Below, piece after piece: positions 6,245 through 13,426 of a DNA stretch of 23,510 nucleotides (positions are counted from its first letter, which is position 1; the number at the start of each line of letters is the position of its first letter). Origin of the DNA: UMGS172 sp045648145 (GTDB lineage: Bacteria; Bacillota; Clostridia; Oscillospirales; Acutalibacteraceae); contig JAZRNK010000023.1 in NCBI GenBank assembly GCA_045648145.1, positions 1-23,510 of the forward strand. The letters run 5' to 3'. A model generated the notes under the pieces. It did not search any database. It was not told the origin of the DNA and worked only from the letters and a program-made list of their open reading frames with translations. Position numbers and translations under genes: made by a program.

Positions 6245-7732
6245 ATGATAAAGCAGATAGTCAAAAAAGAAAACGGCCGTTCAATGAATATGCTGTTAGC
6301 TTTGCTGACTGCTTCATTCTGTTTGGTTTTGGCATTTTTCTTTGCAGTTTGGCGGTTTGATTTTGCCGATGAGGTTTATGGTAACGTTCCGAGTGCGCTT
6401 ACCTGCTTTGTTGGTGTGGCTTGTGCCGCCTGCGCTTGTTATTTTTATGTTAAAGGTAAGCTTGATAACAAAAAAATAATTGCGTTGATAATTGTCTGCG
6501 GTTTTGCTTTAAGACTTGCATATGTATTAAGAAATAAATATTTTGTAAATCAGCACGATGTCGAATCGCTATCGAGTGACGGCCATTTGTTGTATATTTT
6601 TGGCATTGCCAACGGTGACGGATTGCCCAAAACAAATAATTGGCAGTTTTGTCATCCGCCGCTTCATCATATGCTTTCGGCGTTGGTGGTTAAAATTTCC
6701 TGGGCCTTTGGCCTTAATAACGGTGATGCTTTTGAAAATATTCAGCTTTTAACATGCCTTTATTCTGCCTTAACCTTAGTCGGCGGTGTTAAATTGCTGC
6801 AGCTTTGCGGTGTTAAGGACAAATCTCTTGTTTTCTCTACCGCTTTGTTAAGCTTTCATCCCACGTTTTTCATCCTTGCAGGAAGTATCAATAACGACGC
6901 TTTGTCAATTTTGATGATGCTTTATGCACTTATTTTCCTTATAAAGTGGTGTAAAAACTCAAACTTAATAAACGCATTGCTTACGGGTCTGTTTGCAGGC
7001 CTTGGTATGATGACAAAGTTTTCGGCGGCGTTAATGGTGGCTATAACCGCCGTTACGGTTATCGTTAAGTTTATAAAGGACAAAAATCTCAAATTCACAA
7101 AGGTTTTACTGCACACCGGGTGCTACCTTGCCGTTGTTTTGCCGTTAGGAATGTGGTTTGCCGTAAGAAATAATATTCTTTTCGACCAACCCTTAGGCTA
7201 TGTGGCACCGCTTGGTATTGATAATCCGTTATACACAGGGGACATAAGCCTTGTAAAGAGGGCTTTGTTGCCGTTTTCACTTGATTCAGTTGGCGTCTAT
7301 ACTGATGTGTGGAATGAATATAATTTGTGGACGTATTTGCTCAGAAATTCACTTTTCGGTGAGTACAAATTCGGTAATACAGGTGTTGCGGCGGTGCTGG
7401 TAACCTTAAACGCACTCGTAGTTCTTTTGAGTATTGCCGCATTTGCTTGCGTGCTTGTAAAAAGGTTTAGGGATACCGATAGTGTGTTGCCCGTAGCCTT
7501 AATGCTGGTTTTACAAATGGCGGTTTTTGTCTACTTTAATATCAAATATCCTTTTGGTTGCTCGATGGATTTCAGATATATCGTTCCAACACTTTTCAGT
7601 ACTGCGGTTTTCATAGGTATGTCCGATAATATGCTGTGCGAGGTCGATGGCACCTTAAAGAAAAATCTGTCGTATATTTTAAGGTTTACCGTTGCAGTAT
7701 TTTGTGCGATTTCCGTCCTTGTTTTTATTTAA
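6245..7732 (+). CDS. GT39-like membrane glycosyltransferase
   Basis: A 495-residue polytopic membrane protein resembling the GT-C fold (PMT/ArnT, family GT39), which uses a polyprenyl-phosphate sugar donor at the outer face of the membrane. There are roughly ten or more hydrophobic segments, the first at about residues 17-37. The first extracytoplasmic loop carries HDVES with D105 where the family's catalytic aspartate is expected. It is followed by the FCHPPLHHM motif (H137), matching the usual HPPL/xPPxxY segment. A later SINNDALS stretch also fits the family. The ribosome site AGAGGTGA (6231-6238) lies 6 nt before the ATG. Acceptor and donor are unknown; protein, lipid or wall polymer glycosylation are all possible. 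It probably shares the promoter at 4965. Confidence 0.75.
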   Translation: MIKQIVKKENGRSMNMLLALLTASFCLVLAFFFAVWRFDFADEVYGNVPSALTCFVGVACAACACYFYVKGKLDNKKIIALIIVCGFALRLAYVLRNKYFVNQHDVESLSSDGHLLYIFGIANGDGLPKTNNWQFCHPPLHHMLSALVVKISWAFGLNNGDAFENIQLLTCLYSALTLVGGVKLLQLCGVKDKSLVFSTALLSFHPTFFILAGSINNDALSILMMLYALIFLIKWCKNSNLINALLTGLFAGLGMMTKFSAALMVAITAVTVIVKFIKDKNLKFTKVLLHTGCYLAVVLPLGMWFAVRNNILFDQPLGYVAPLGIDNPLYTGDISLVKRALLPFSLDSVGVYTDVWNEYNLWTYLLRNSLFGEYKFGNTGVAAVLVTLNALVVLLSIAAFACVLVKRFRDTDSVLPVALMLVLQMAVFVYFNIKYPFGCSMDFRYIVPTLFSTAVFIGMSDNMLCEVDGTLKKNLSYILRFTVAVFCAISVLVFI

Positions 7733-7740
7733 ATAAGTTG

Positions 7741-7769
7741 TTGTAATAAACTAAAATTTGGTGTATAAT
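7741..7769 (+). promoter_or_regulatory. promoter for the M50-scpAB-dacF-rluB block
   Basis: TTGTAA (7741-7746), a 17-bp spacer and TATAAT (7764-7769) lie upstream of the M50 gene. Gaps between the genes that follow are short or overlapping up to about 13.28 kb, so this is the likely main promoter of a long operon. Confidence 0.7.
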
Positions 7770-7815
7770 TATTTGATAGTATAAATTTTGCGTTTTATTT
7801 TTTGGAGGTATTTTC

Positions 7816-8529
7816 TTGGGCTTAATTGGTATGTTGCTTGACAGAGCAAGCTTTACTCAAATTATACTTTATATTATTTCCTCGTCTATCGTTGTCTTTT
7901 TGACTATGCCCGTTCACGAGTATGCTCACGCTTACGCCGCTAACAAATTGGGTGACCCGACATCGAGAATGATGGGCAGACTGTCGTTTAACCCAATGGC
8001 GCATATTGACTATACGGGCGCGTTGTTTATTTATCTTTTCGGCTTTGGTTGGGCAAAACCCGTTCCGGTCGACTCAAGGTACTTCAATAACCGTAAAAAA
8101 GGTATGGCGATAACTGCGTTTGCAGGTCCCTGTGCCAATCTTTCGATGGCTTTTGTAGCATCCTTTGTTTCGTCATTAATCTGGTTTATTCTTAATCTTA
8201 TGAATATGGGCACTTTTTTCTTCAATGTGCTTTATTTTCTGTATATGATTTTCTGGTATATAGAAATTATCAATATCGGTCTTGCCGTGTTTAATTTAGT
8301 ACCCATTCCGCCGCTTGACGGTTCAAAAATCCTTGCGGCTGTGCTACCCGATAGAATTTATTATAAGCTTATGCAGTATGAAAGATATTTGTATATATTG
8401 CTTTTGTTCCTTGTGTTTGTAAGTACAGGCTTTTCAAACGCGTTATCGACTGTTAGAGGCTTTATAGCTAATTTGTTTGATACAATAACCCTTTTTCCGT
8501 TTGAACTTATTTTAAATAAAATTATTTAA
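7816..8529 (+). CDS. site-2 protease family protein (peptidase M50)
   Basis: A 237-residue integral membrane zinc metalloprotease of the short M50 / site-2 protease group, which cuts substrates within the membrane. The zinc site is clear: H34-E35-x-x-H38 in PVHEYAHAY at the end of a hydrophobic segment, and the third ligand D168 in NLVPIPPLDGSKIL. There are about five or six hydrophobic segments and no PDZ or CBS domain, unlike RseP or SpoIVFB types. The start is TTG at 7816-7818, placed by a strong GGAGGT site six bases upstream. This small M50 type often precedes scpA in Clostridia, as here; its substrate is not known. The next gene starts 14 bp later. Confidence 0.9.
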   Translation: MGLIGMLLDRASFTQIILYIISSSIVVFLTMPVHEYAHAYAANKLGDPTSRMMGRLSFNPMAHIDYTGALFIYLFGFGWAKPVPVDSRYFNNRKKGMAITAFAGPCANLSMAFVASFVSSLIWFILNLMNMGTFFFNVLYFLYMIFWYIEIINIGLAVFNLVPIPPLDGSKILAAVLPDRIYYKLMQYERYLYILLLFLVFVSTGFSNALSTVRGFIANLFDTITLFPFELILNKII

Positions 8530-8543
8530 AAGGAATTTGTTTT

Positions 8544-9257
8544 ATGGACAAGCTTGAGTACAAATTAGATGTCTTTGAAGGCCCTTTAGACCTTCTTTTA
8601 TATCTGATTTCCAAAAACAAACTGAATATTAACGATATCAAGCTTACCGTGCTTGTTGACCAATATGTCGAACATATAAGGCAGATGCAATTGCAGGATA
8701 TGGACGTTGCGAGTGAGTTTCTTGAAATGGCGTCAAGACTTATCTATCTCAAAACGGTAAGCCTTTTGCCTAAGCATGATGAGGCAGAACAGTTAGAGCA
8801 AGAGCTTACTGCCGAATTGATGGAGTATGAGCATTGCCGTAGAGTTGCCAGACTGTTGTCGGGCATGACCGACGAGTTTGATACCTTTATAAAAACGCAG
8901 GAAAAGGTCGAGTTTGATAAGACATATCAGAATACCCACGAGCGTGAGCTTATTTTAAAATCATACCTGGCCGCCGTAGGCAGAGGGCAGAGAAGATTGC
9001 CGCCGCCTACAACCGTTTTCAGCAAAATCGTTGCAAGAAAAATTGTGTCGGTTTCATCAAAAATCGTGTATGTTTTAAAAAATCTTATGCGTAACGGTAA
9101 CCGAAAAATGATTCACCTCTTTTCCAAGGCAGAAAGCCGTTCAGAGTTGGTCGCAACCTTTCTCGCAGTTTTAGAGCTGTGTAAGGCCAATCGAGTAAGG
9201 CTTGACGGTGACGGAGAGGATATGGAAATTTCAGTGATTAAGGAGAAGACCAAATGA
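8544..9257 (+). CDS. scpA: segregation and condensation protein A
   Basis: The kleisin subunit of the bacterial Smc-ScpAB condensin, which bridges the Smc heads and helps compact and segregate the chromosome. The 237-residue length fits. The N-terminus YKLDVFEGPLDLLLYLISKNKLNINDI is diagnostic, followed by FLEMASRLIYLKTVSLLP. The C-terminal winged-helix part shows RSELVATFLAVLELCKANRV. AAAGGA precedes the ATG. Its TGA overlaps the scpB ATG (ATGA at 9254-9257), so the two partner proteins are translationally coupled. Confidence 0.96.
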   Translation: MDKLEYKLDVFEGPLDLLLYLISKNKLNINDIKLTVLVDQYVEHIRQMQLQDMDVASEFLEMASRLIYLKTVSLLPKHDEAEQLEQELTAELMEYEHCRRVARLLSGMTDEFDTFIKTQEKVEFDKTYQNTHERELILKSYLAAVGRGQRRLPPPTTVFSKIVARKIVSVSSKIVYVLKNLMRNGNRKMIHLFSKAESRSELVATFLAVLELCKANRVRLDGDGEDMEISVIKEKTK

Positions 9258-9874
9258 CTGTAAATGAAATGATACCCGCTTTTGAGGCTATATTGTTTGC
9301 AAGTGGTGAGCCGGTCGAGATGGAGCGGTTTTGCGAGGTTTTCGAAATAGATGACGAAACGGTCGAAAAGGTTATGGATATGCTCTCTGACCGTTTAGAA
9401 AAGCAGGAGAGTGCAGTAAAATTAGTTAGACTTGACTTTTCATATCAGCTTTGTACCAAGAAAGAGTATGCTGAGTACATTCGCTCGGTGCTTGATTTGA
9501 GAAGAAGAACACCGCTATCCCAGGCAGCACTTGAGGTTTTGGCGGTTATCGCCTATAACCAACCCGTAACCAAGGCTTATATCGAGCAGGTCAGAGGTGT
9601 TGACTGCTCGGGTGTTGTGTCAACTCTTGTGGAGAAAAATCTGCTTGAAGAAAAGGGTAGACTTGAATTGCCCGGCAGACCGCTTTTGTATGGTACAACC
9701 GCAAACTTCCTTCGTTGCTTTGGTCTTTCAAGCCTTGACGATTTGCCCGAGGTTCCCGTTAACGAAACTATTGAGGACAGTAACGGCCAGCTTAAAATGC
9801 TGTCGGGAGAGGTTATGGAGCTTGCCAAGCAAATGAACGATGAAATTTTAGAGCTCGAGGAGTCGGACGAATAA
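9254..9874 (+). CDS. scpB: segregation and condensation protein B
   Basis: The winged-helix partner that dimerises and binds ScpA in the Smc condensin complex. The 206 residues match the family. Landmarks are FEAILFASGEPVEMERF at the start, LSQAALEVLAVIAYNQPVTKAYIEQVRGVDC in the second winged helix, then GRPLLYGTTANFLRCFGLSSLDDLPEV. AGGAG (9241-9245) lies inside the end of scpA, and the start overlaps the scpA stop by 4 bp. The acidic C-terminal tail (ELEESDE) is ordinary for ScpB. Confidence 0.96.
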   Translation: MTVNEMIPAFEAILFASGEPVEMERFCEVFEIDDETVEKVMDMLSDRLEKQESAVKLVRLDFSYQLCTKKEYAEYIRSVLDLRRRTPLSQAALEVLAVIAYNQPVTKAYIEQVRGVDCSGVVSTLVEKNLLEEKGRLELPGRPLLYGTTANFLRCFGLSSLDDLPEVPVNETIEDSNGQLKMLSGEVMELAKQMNDEILELEESDE

Positions 9875-9884
9875 CAGTGATTGG

Positions 9885-10529
9885 ATGGGTGATACTATGA
9901 CCGCACTGTATATAATTGCAGGTTTTGTATTGGTAATCGCTTTCTTTCTTTTTAGCAGCGTTTCGGTAGAAATCATTGCTGATGATGTTTTCGAGTTGAA
10001 AATACGGTACCTGTTTTACAAAAAGGTAGTGCCGATAAAGCTTCAAAAGAAAAAAGGCGAAAACTCGCAGGAAAAACCTAAGAAAAAAACCTCGCCCATA
10101 AAGAAAATGATTGCCGAGCAGGGTTTAAAGAACACCATTTTGGAGCTGCTTGAGGTAGTTAAGGTAATTCTTCAAAAATTGGGTAGCTTAGCCAAGCATA
10201 TAAGGGTTAAAAGGTTTAAACTGCTCATTACTGTTTCGGCTGATGACCCTGCGGTTACGGGCTTCGAATACGGAGCGATATGTGCCGTTGTTTATCCCTT
10301 TGTGGCAATGCTAAAAAACCTGATGGCTTTCAACGATAACAAAACCGAAATACTGCTAAACAGTAATTTCGAGACCGATTTGCAGGAGTTTGAATTCTAT
10401 TCTAAAATGAAGGTCAGAGTTTGGTTTGTCTTGGTCGCTGCGATGGGTGTTTTATTAAAATTGATAAATTCCAAAATTATCAAGGCCAAAGCAAAAACAA
10501 ACATAGAAACAAAAACAAAATCAAAATAA
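9885..10529 (+). CDS. DUF2953 domain protein, membrane anchored
   Basis: A 214-residue protein of the DUF2953 type, of unknown function, commonly found between scpB and ytfJ in Clostridia. One N-terminal transmembrane segment (about residues 6-26) is followed by a short strand-rich part, a lysine-rich stretch (about 45-70), and the family-like segment ITVSADDPAVTGFEYGAICAVVYP. A second hydrophobic segment lies near the C-terminus, ending in a lysine-rich tail. Two starts are possible, ATG at 9885 or 9897; both have weak ribosome sites, the second having GGGTGA at 9887-9892. Position and co-occurrence with the sporulation gene ytfJ hint at a spore or envelope role, but this is only context. 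Confidence 0.75.
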   Translation: MGDTMTALYIIAGFVLVIAFFLFSSVSVEIIADDVFELKIRYLFYKKVVPIKLQKKKGENSQEKPKKKTSPIKKMIAEQGLKNTILELLEVVKVILQKLGSLAKHIRVKRFKLLITVSADDPAVTGFEYGAICAVVYPFVAMLKNLMAFNDNKTEILLNSNFETDLQEFEFYSKMKVRVWFVLVAAMGVLLKLINSKIIKAKAKTNIETKTKSK

Positions 10530-10546
10530 ATTTGGGAGTGTGTAAT

Positions 10547-10924
10547 ATGGCAGAAAATAATATCAGCAATATCATGAGTGTTACAATGGAAAAAATTCGT
10601 TCACTTGTTGATTCCGAGACCATTATCGGTAATCCCATCTACGTTAACGACATTACCATAATCCCCGTTTCCAAGCTTTCCTTTGGCGTGGCATCGGGCG
10701 GCTCGGATTTTGCCAACAAACCGCAGGGCGGTAATGTTTTCGGTGGCGGCGGTGCAGGTGCATCCGTAACACCTATGGTATTCCTTGTTGTAAAAGGCAA
10801 TGAGGTGAAAATGCTTAGCGCTACAGACACAGCTTCGCCTATTGAAAAGGCAATAACAAGCATTCCCGAGGTTGTGCAAAAGCTTTCCGAAATGTTCAAA
10901 AAAGACAAGGAAACCACAATTTAA
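10547..10924 (+). CDS. ytfJ: GerW family sporulation protein (YtfJ)
   Basis: A 125-residue soluble protein of the GerW/YtfJ family, reported in Bacillus as a sporulation protein needed for lysozyme-related germination behaviour. Typical features are the opening block with VTMEKIRSLVDSETIIGNPI, the VSKLSFGVASGGSDF segment, a glycine-rich stretch (GGNVFGGGGAGA) and the core VTPMVFLVVKGNEVKML. The ATG at 10547 is placed by GGGAGTG just upstream. A longer in-frame reading from 10421 runs through the end of the DUF2953 gene and is unlikely. It lies between the DUF2953 and dacF-like genes, the order I expect in spore formers. Confidence 0.92.
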   Translation: MAENNISNIMSVTMEKIRSLVDSETIIGNPIYVNDITIIPVSKLSFGVASGGSDFANKPQGGNVFGGGGAGASVTPMVFLVVKGNEVKMLSATDTASPIEKAITSIPEVVQKLSEMFKKDKETTI

Positions 10925-10943
10925 AATAGTTATTATATTTATG

Positions 10944-10974
10944 CCTTCATCATAAAATTTAAAAAAGATGAAGG
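10944..10974 (+). promoter_or_regulatory. hairpin overlapping the dacF ribosome site
   Basis: CCTTCATC (10944-10951) pairs perfectly with GATGAAGG (10967-10974) across a 15-nt A+T-rich loop. The right arm covers the first half of AAGGAGG, the ribosome site of the next gene. There is no T-run after it, so it is not a terminator. It could lower or tune translation of the carboxypeptidase. Confidence 0.45.
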
Positions 10975-10984
10975 AGGCATATAA

Positions 10985-12130
10985 ATGGTTGCATTTTCTA
11001 AAAAAATTGTTGCGGCTTTGTTGGTCGCAACAACTTTTTGTATATGTTTTCCCGTTAATGCAGGTGCGGCTTCCATCTCTGCTAAGGCGTATATTCTTAT
11101 AAATGCTGATACGCTTGAGGTGTTGGATGCCAAAAATGAGCATCAAAAGCTTTCAATGGCAAGTACCACTAAAATAATGACGGCCTTGATTTTAGCCGAG
11201 CAGGATACATTGCAAAAGGAAATTGTCACTACTAAAGAAATGGTGACGGTCGAGGGCTCGTCAATGGGGCTTTTGGAAGGGGATACGGTATCTCATTATG
11301 CCTTGCTTGTAGGTATGCTGTTGCCATCGGGTAACGATGCGGCAAATACTGCAGCAATAGCCGTTGCAGGTAGTACCCAAAAGTTTGCCGAGCTGATGAA
11401 CAAAAAAGCCGCCGAAATAGGTATGACCAATACCCATTTTGTCACACCGTCGGGACTTGACGATGAACAGCATTATTCCACCGCATACGATATGGCTTTA
11501 TTGGCGGCAAAAGCGCTTAAAAACGATACATTGAGCAAGATTTTTTCACAAGAGAAAATCACCGTAAGCTACGGCAACCCACCGTACAGACGGACCTTGA
11601 CCAACCATAACAAGCTGCTTTCAAGCTATGAGTACTGCATAGGTGTAAAAACAGGGTACACAAAAAAATCGGGCAGATGCCTTGTTTCAGCCGCTAAAAA
11701 GGACGGATGTACTGTTATTGCCGTCACGTTAAATGCGCCTGACGATTGGCAGGACCATCGTTCTCTTTTAGAGCTTGGTTTGTCGAAGGTGTTCTCAAAA
11801 GATGTCACGTACACCTTTAAGGATGACACCTTAGCGGTTGTTGGCGGTAATGCCGACAGGGTGAGAATAACAACCCAACCGTATTTGTGCACCGTTACCA
11901 ACGGCAGTCAAATGCAAGTTGAAGGTCAACTTAATTTGCCACCCTTTATTTATGCGCCATGCAAATCGGGGCAGGCGGTCGGAAGCGTTGATTATATTTT
12001 TGACGGTAAGATTATAGACACGAAAAGTGTTTATATTACCGGTGATGTTGATTATAAAGCTGCAGAAAATCCAAAATTTTGGCAAAAATTCCTCAAAAAT
12101 CTGCAACTTTTCATAAGCAAGTTTACATAA
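10985..12130 (+). CDS. D-alanyl-D-alanine carboxypeptidase (DacF/PBP5 type)
   Basis: A serine peptidase S11 that removes the terminal D-alanine from peptidoglycan pentapeptides outside the membrane. Residues 1-29 form a signal peptide (lysines, a hydrophobic core, then VNAGAAS). The catalytic triad motifs are complete: S60-T-T-K63, S115-G-N117 and K222-T-G224. After the catalytic domain (to about residue 275) comes a smaller strand-rich C-terminal domain, and the end (FLKNLQLFISKF) looks like the amphipathic helix that holds PBP5-type enzymes on the membrane. At 381 residues it has the usual length. AAGGAGG precedes the ATG and is partly covered by a hairpin. Location after ytfJ suggests the sporulation-linked DacF/DacB group, though a housekeeping role is equally possible. 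Confidence 0.93.
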   Translation: MVAFSKKIVAALLVATTFCICFPVNAGAASISAKAYILINADTLEVLDAKNEHQKLSMASTTKIMTALILAEQDTLQKEIVTTKEMVTVEGSSMGLLEGDTVSHYALLVGMLLPSGNDAANTAAIAVAGSTQKFAELMNKKAAEIGMTNTHFVTPSGLDDEQHYSTAYDMALLAAKALKNDTLSKIFSQEKITVSYGNPPYRRTLTNHNKLLSSYEYCIGVKTGYTKKSGRCLVSAAKKDGCTVIAVTLNAPDDWQDHRSLLELGLSKVFSKDVTYTFKDDTLAVVGGNADRVRITTQPYLCTVTNGSQMQVEGQLNLPPFIYAPCKSGQAVGSVDYIFDGKIIDTKSVYITGDVDYKAAENPKFWQKFLKNLQLFISKFT

Positions 12131-12172
12131 TATAGGTAAAAGTGTTCTAAAAGGGCAGAAATGGAGTTATAA

Positions 12173-12922
12173 ATGGCAGTTGAAAAGGTAAGATTACAAA
12201 AATATCTTTCACAGTGTTCGGTGGCTTCAAGGCGTAAAGCGGAGGAGTTAATTGCCGAAGGCCGTGTTAAAATTAACGGACGCAAGGCAATTTTGGGCGA
12301 TAAGGTCGACCCCGTTCACGATAAGATTTTGGTTTGTGGAAAACCTATAATAAACAAGGATGAAAAAATGTATATAATGCTTCATAAACCAAGGGGTTTT
12401 GTCACCACCTTGAGTGATGAGCAGGGTAGAAAATGCGTTGCTGATTTGGTCGGCGATGCAGGTAAAAGACTTTTTCCTGTCGGAAGACTTGACCGTAATT
12501 CAGAAGGCTTGCTGTTTATGACCAATGACGGTGAATTTGCCAATCTTCTTACTCATCCTTCAAGGCACGTTGCCAAGGTTTATCGCGTTACCGTGCGCGA
12601 AAACGCAAAGGAAGAGCAGATAGTTAAAATGGCTGAGGGTATGCAGCTTGAGGAATATAAAACTTTGCCCTGTGAGGTTGATATTATTGAAAAGCATGAG
12701 GACCGCACCGTTTTGCGCTTTGTTATATACGAGGGTAAAAACCGCGAAATCAGAAAGCTTTGCGAGGCAGTAGGATTGACGGTTATAAGACTTAAAAGAA
12801 TGGAAATTGCCGGTGTAAAGCTGGGAATGTTGCCGCAGGGCAGATGGCGTGAATTGACCGAAAAAGAGGTTAAAAGATTGATGAATGTCAGTGTGTCTAA
12901 GGAGTTTAAGAATAATGATTGA
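12173..12922 (+). CDS. rluB: 23S rRNA pseudouridine synthase, RluB/RsuA family
   Basis: Makes pseudouridine in rRNA, most likely at the RluB position of 23S rRNA. It begins with an S4 RNA-binding domain (VRLQKYLSQCSVASRRKAEELIAEGRVKING, about residues 4-35). The catalytic domain follows, with the aspartate in VGRLDRNSEGLLFMTNDGEF, and the family ending EGKNREIRKLCEAVGLTVIRLKR. TGGAG lies six bases before the ATG. The 249-residue length is normal. The stop overlaps the next gene by 8 bp. RluB and RsuA cannot be told apart for certain by eye, but the scpB/dac neighbourhood is the usual place of rluB. Confidence 0.92.
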   Translation: MAVEKVRLQKYLSQCSVASRRKAEELIAEGRVKINGRKAILGDKVDPVHDKILVCGKPIINKDEKMYIMLHKPRGFVTTLSDEQGRKCVADLVGDAGKRLFPVGRLDRNSEGLLFMTNDGEFANLLTHPSRHVAKVYRVTVRENAKEEQIVKMAEGMQLEEYKTLPCEVDIIEKHEDRTVLRFVIYEGKNREIRKLCEAVGLTVIRLKRMEIAGVKLGMLPQGRWRELTEKEVKRLMNVSVSKEFKNND

Positions 12923-13280
12923 GATACATCCTTTAAGAGAAAAACAAGTTTTAGAAAAGCTTTACAGTCAGAATAATGTTTTAATGAACGAAAACTCGAT
13001 TGCTGTTGTAGCAACCGATAACACCGAGGTATTGGGTTTTTGTCTTTTTGACTTGGGCGACAGTACTGTTGTTCATTGTATTAATCCCGAAAATGACATC
13101 GCATTTGCCGATGGGCTTTTGCGCTCGGCTTTGCACGTCGGTGTTGAAAACGGTAAAATGACGGCGTTTTATTCCGAAACTGCGCCGGTCGCTTTGCTCG
13201 AAACCTTGAAATTTATTAAAAATGCCGATAATAGAGAGCTTAATGTAGACAAGCTGTTTTCATCTTGTCAAAATTGTTAA
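12915..13280 (+). CDS. unknown protein, possibly a reduced GNAT-like fold
   Basis: A 121-residue soluble protein I do not recognise with confidence. The start MIEIHPLREKQVLEKLY, the strand-like AVVATDNTEVLGFCLFDLGD, a strand with VVHCINPE, a helix AFADGLLRSALHVGVENG and a strand TAFYS follow the order of a GNAT fold. The acetyl-CoA loop (R-x-x-G-x-G/A) is absent, with FADGLLRSAL in its place. It may therefore be a non-catalytic or highly divergent member. AAGGAG lies about 10 nt before the ATG at 12915, and the gene overlaps the end of rluB by 8 bp, implying coupled translation. The C-terminus has two cysteines (SCQNC). It seems to be the last gene of the operon; no clear terminator follows. 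Confidence 0.6.
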   Translation: MIEIHPLREKQVLEKLYSQNNVLMNENSIAVVATDNTEVLGFCLFDLGDSTVVHCINPENDIAFADGLLRSALHVGVENGKMTAFYSETAPVALLETLKFIKNADNRELNVDKLFSSCQNC

Positions 13281-13297
13281 AATCAGTAAAATTTAAC

Positions 13298-13325
13298 TTG
13301 TAATTTTAAATATTCAATATATAAT
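13298..13325 (+). promoter_or_regulatory. promoter of the carboxyl-transfer operon
   Basis: TTGTAA (13298-13303), a 16-bp spacer and a perfect TATAAT (13320-13325) lie in A+T-rich sequence after the preceding gene. This leaves a leader of roughly 95 nt before the start at 13427. Confidence 0.65.
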
Positions 13326-13375
13326 ATATAGTGGCGAAGATTAAAAAACTTTTAAACTAAATTTTATATTGTGCG

Positions 13376-13395
13376 GCGAAAACCAAGGTTTTTGC
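13376..13395 (+). promoter_or_regulatory. leader hairpin before the carboxyltransferase gene
   Basis: An 8-bp stem with one G-U pair (13376-13383 with 13388-13395) and a CAAG loop ends about 15 nt before the GGAGG ribosome site. It is followed by CTGTGCTTTT, which has only four T's, so it is at best a weak terminator. It may be an RNA-stabilising or regulatory hairpin. Confidence 0.35.
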
Positions 13396-13426
13396 TGTGC
13401 TTTTATGTATGAACGGAGGAAAAAAG

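Noticed and set aside
10601..11146. Minus-strand 181-residue reading frame across ytfJ and dacF
   Set aside because: It is antisense to two well-identified genes and its translation resembles no family; probably codon bias shadow.
13281..13426. Known riboswitch class (for example biotin-, cobalamin- or glycine-related)
   Set aside because: The leader is short, and I see none of the conserved cores of those classes, only one simple hairpin.
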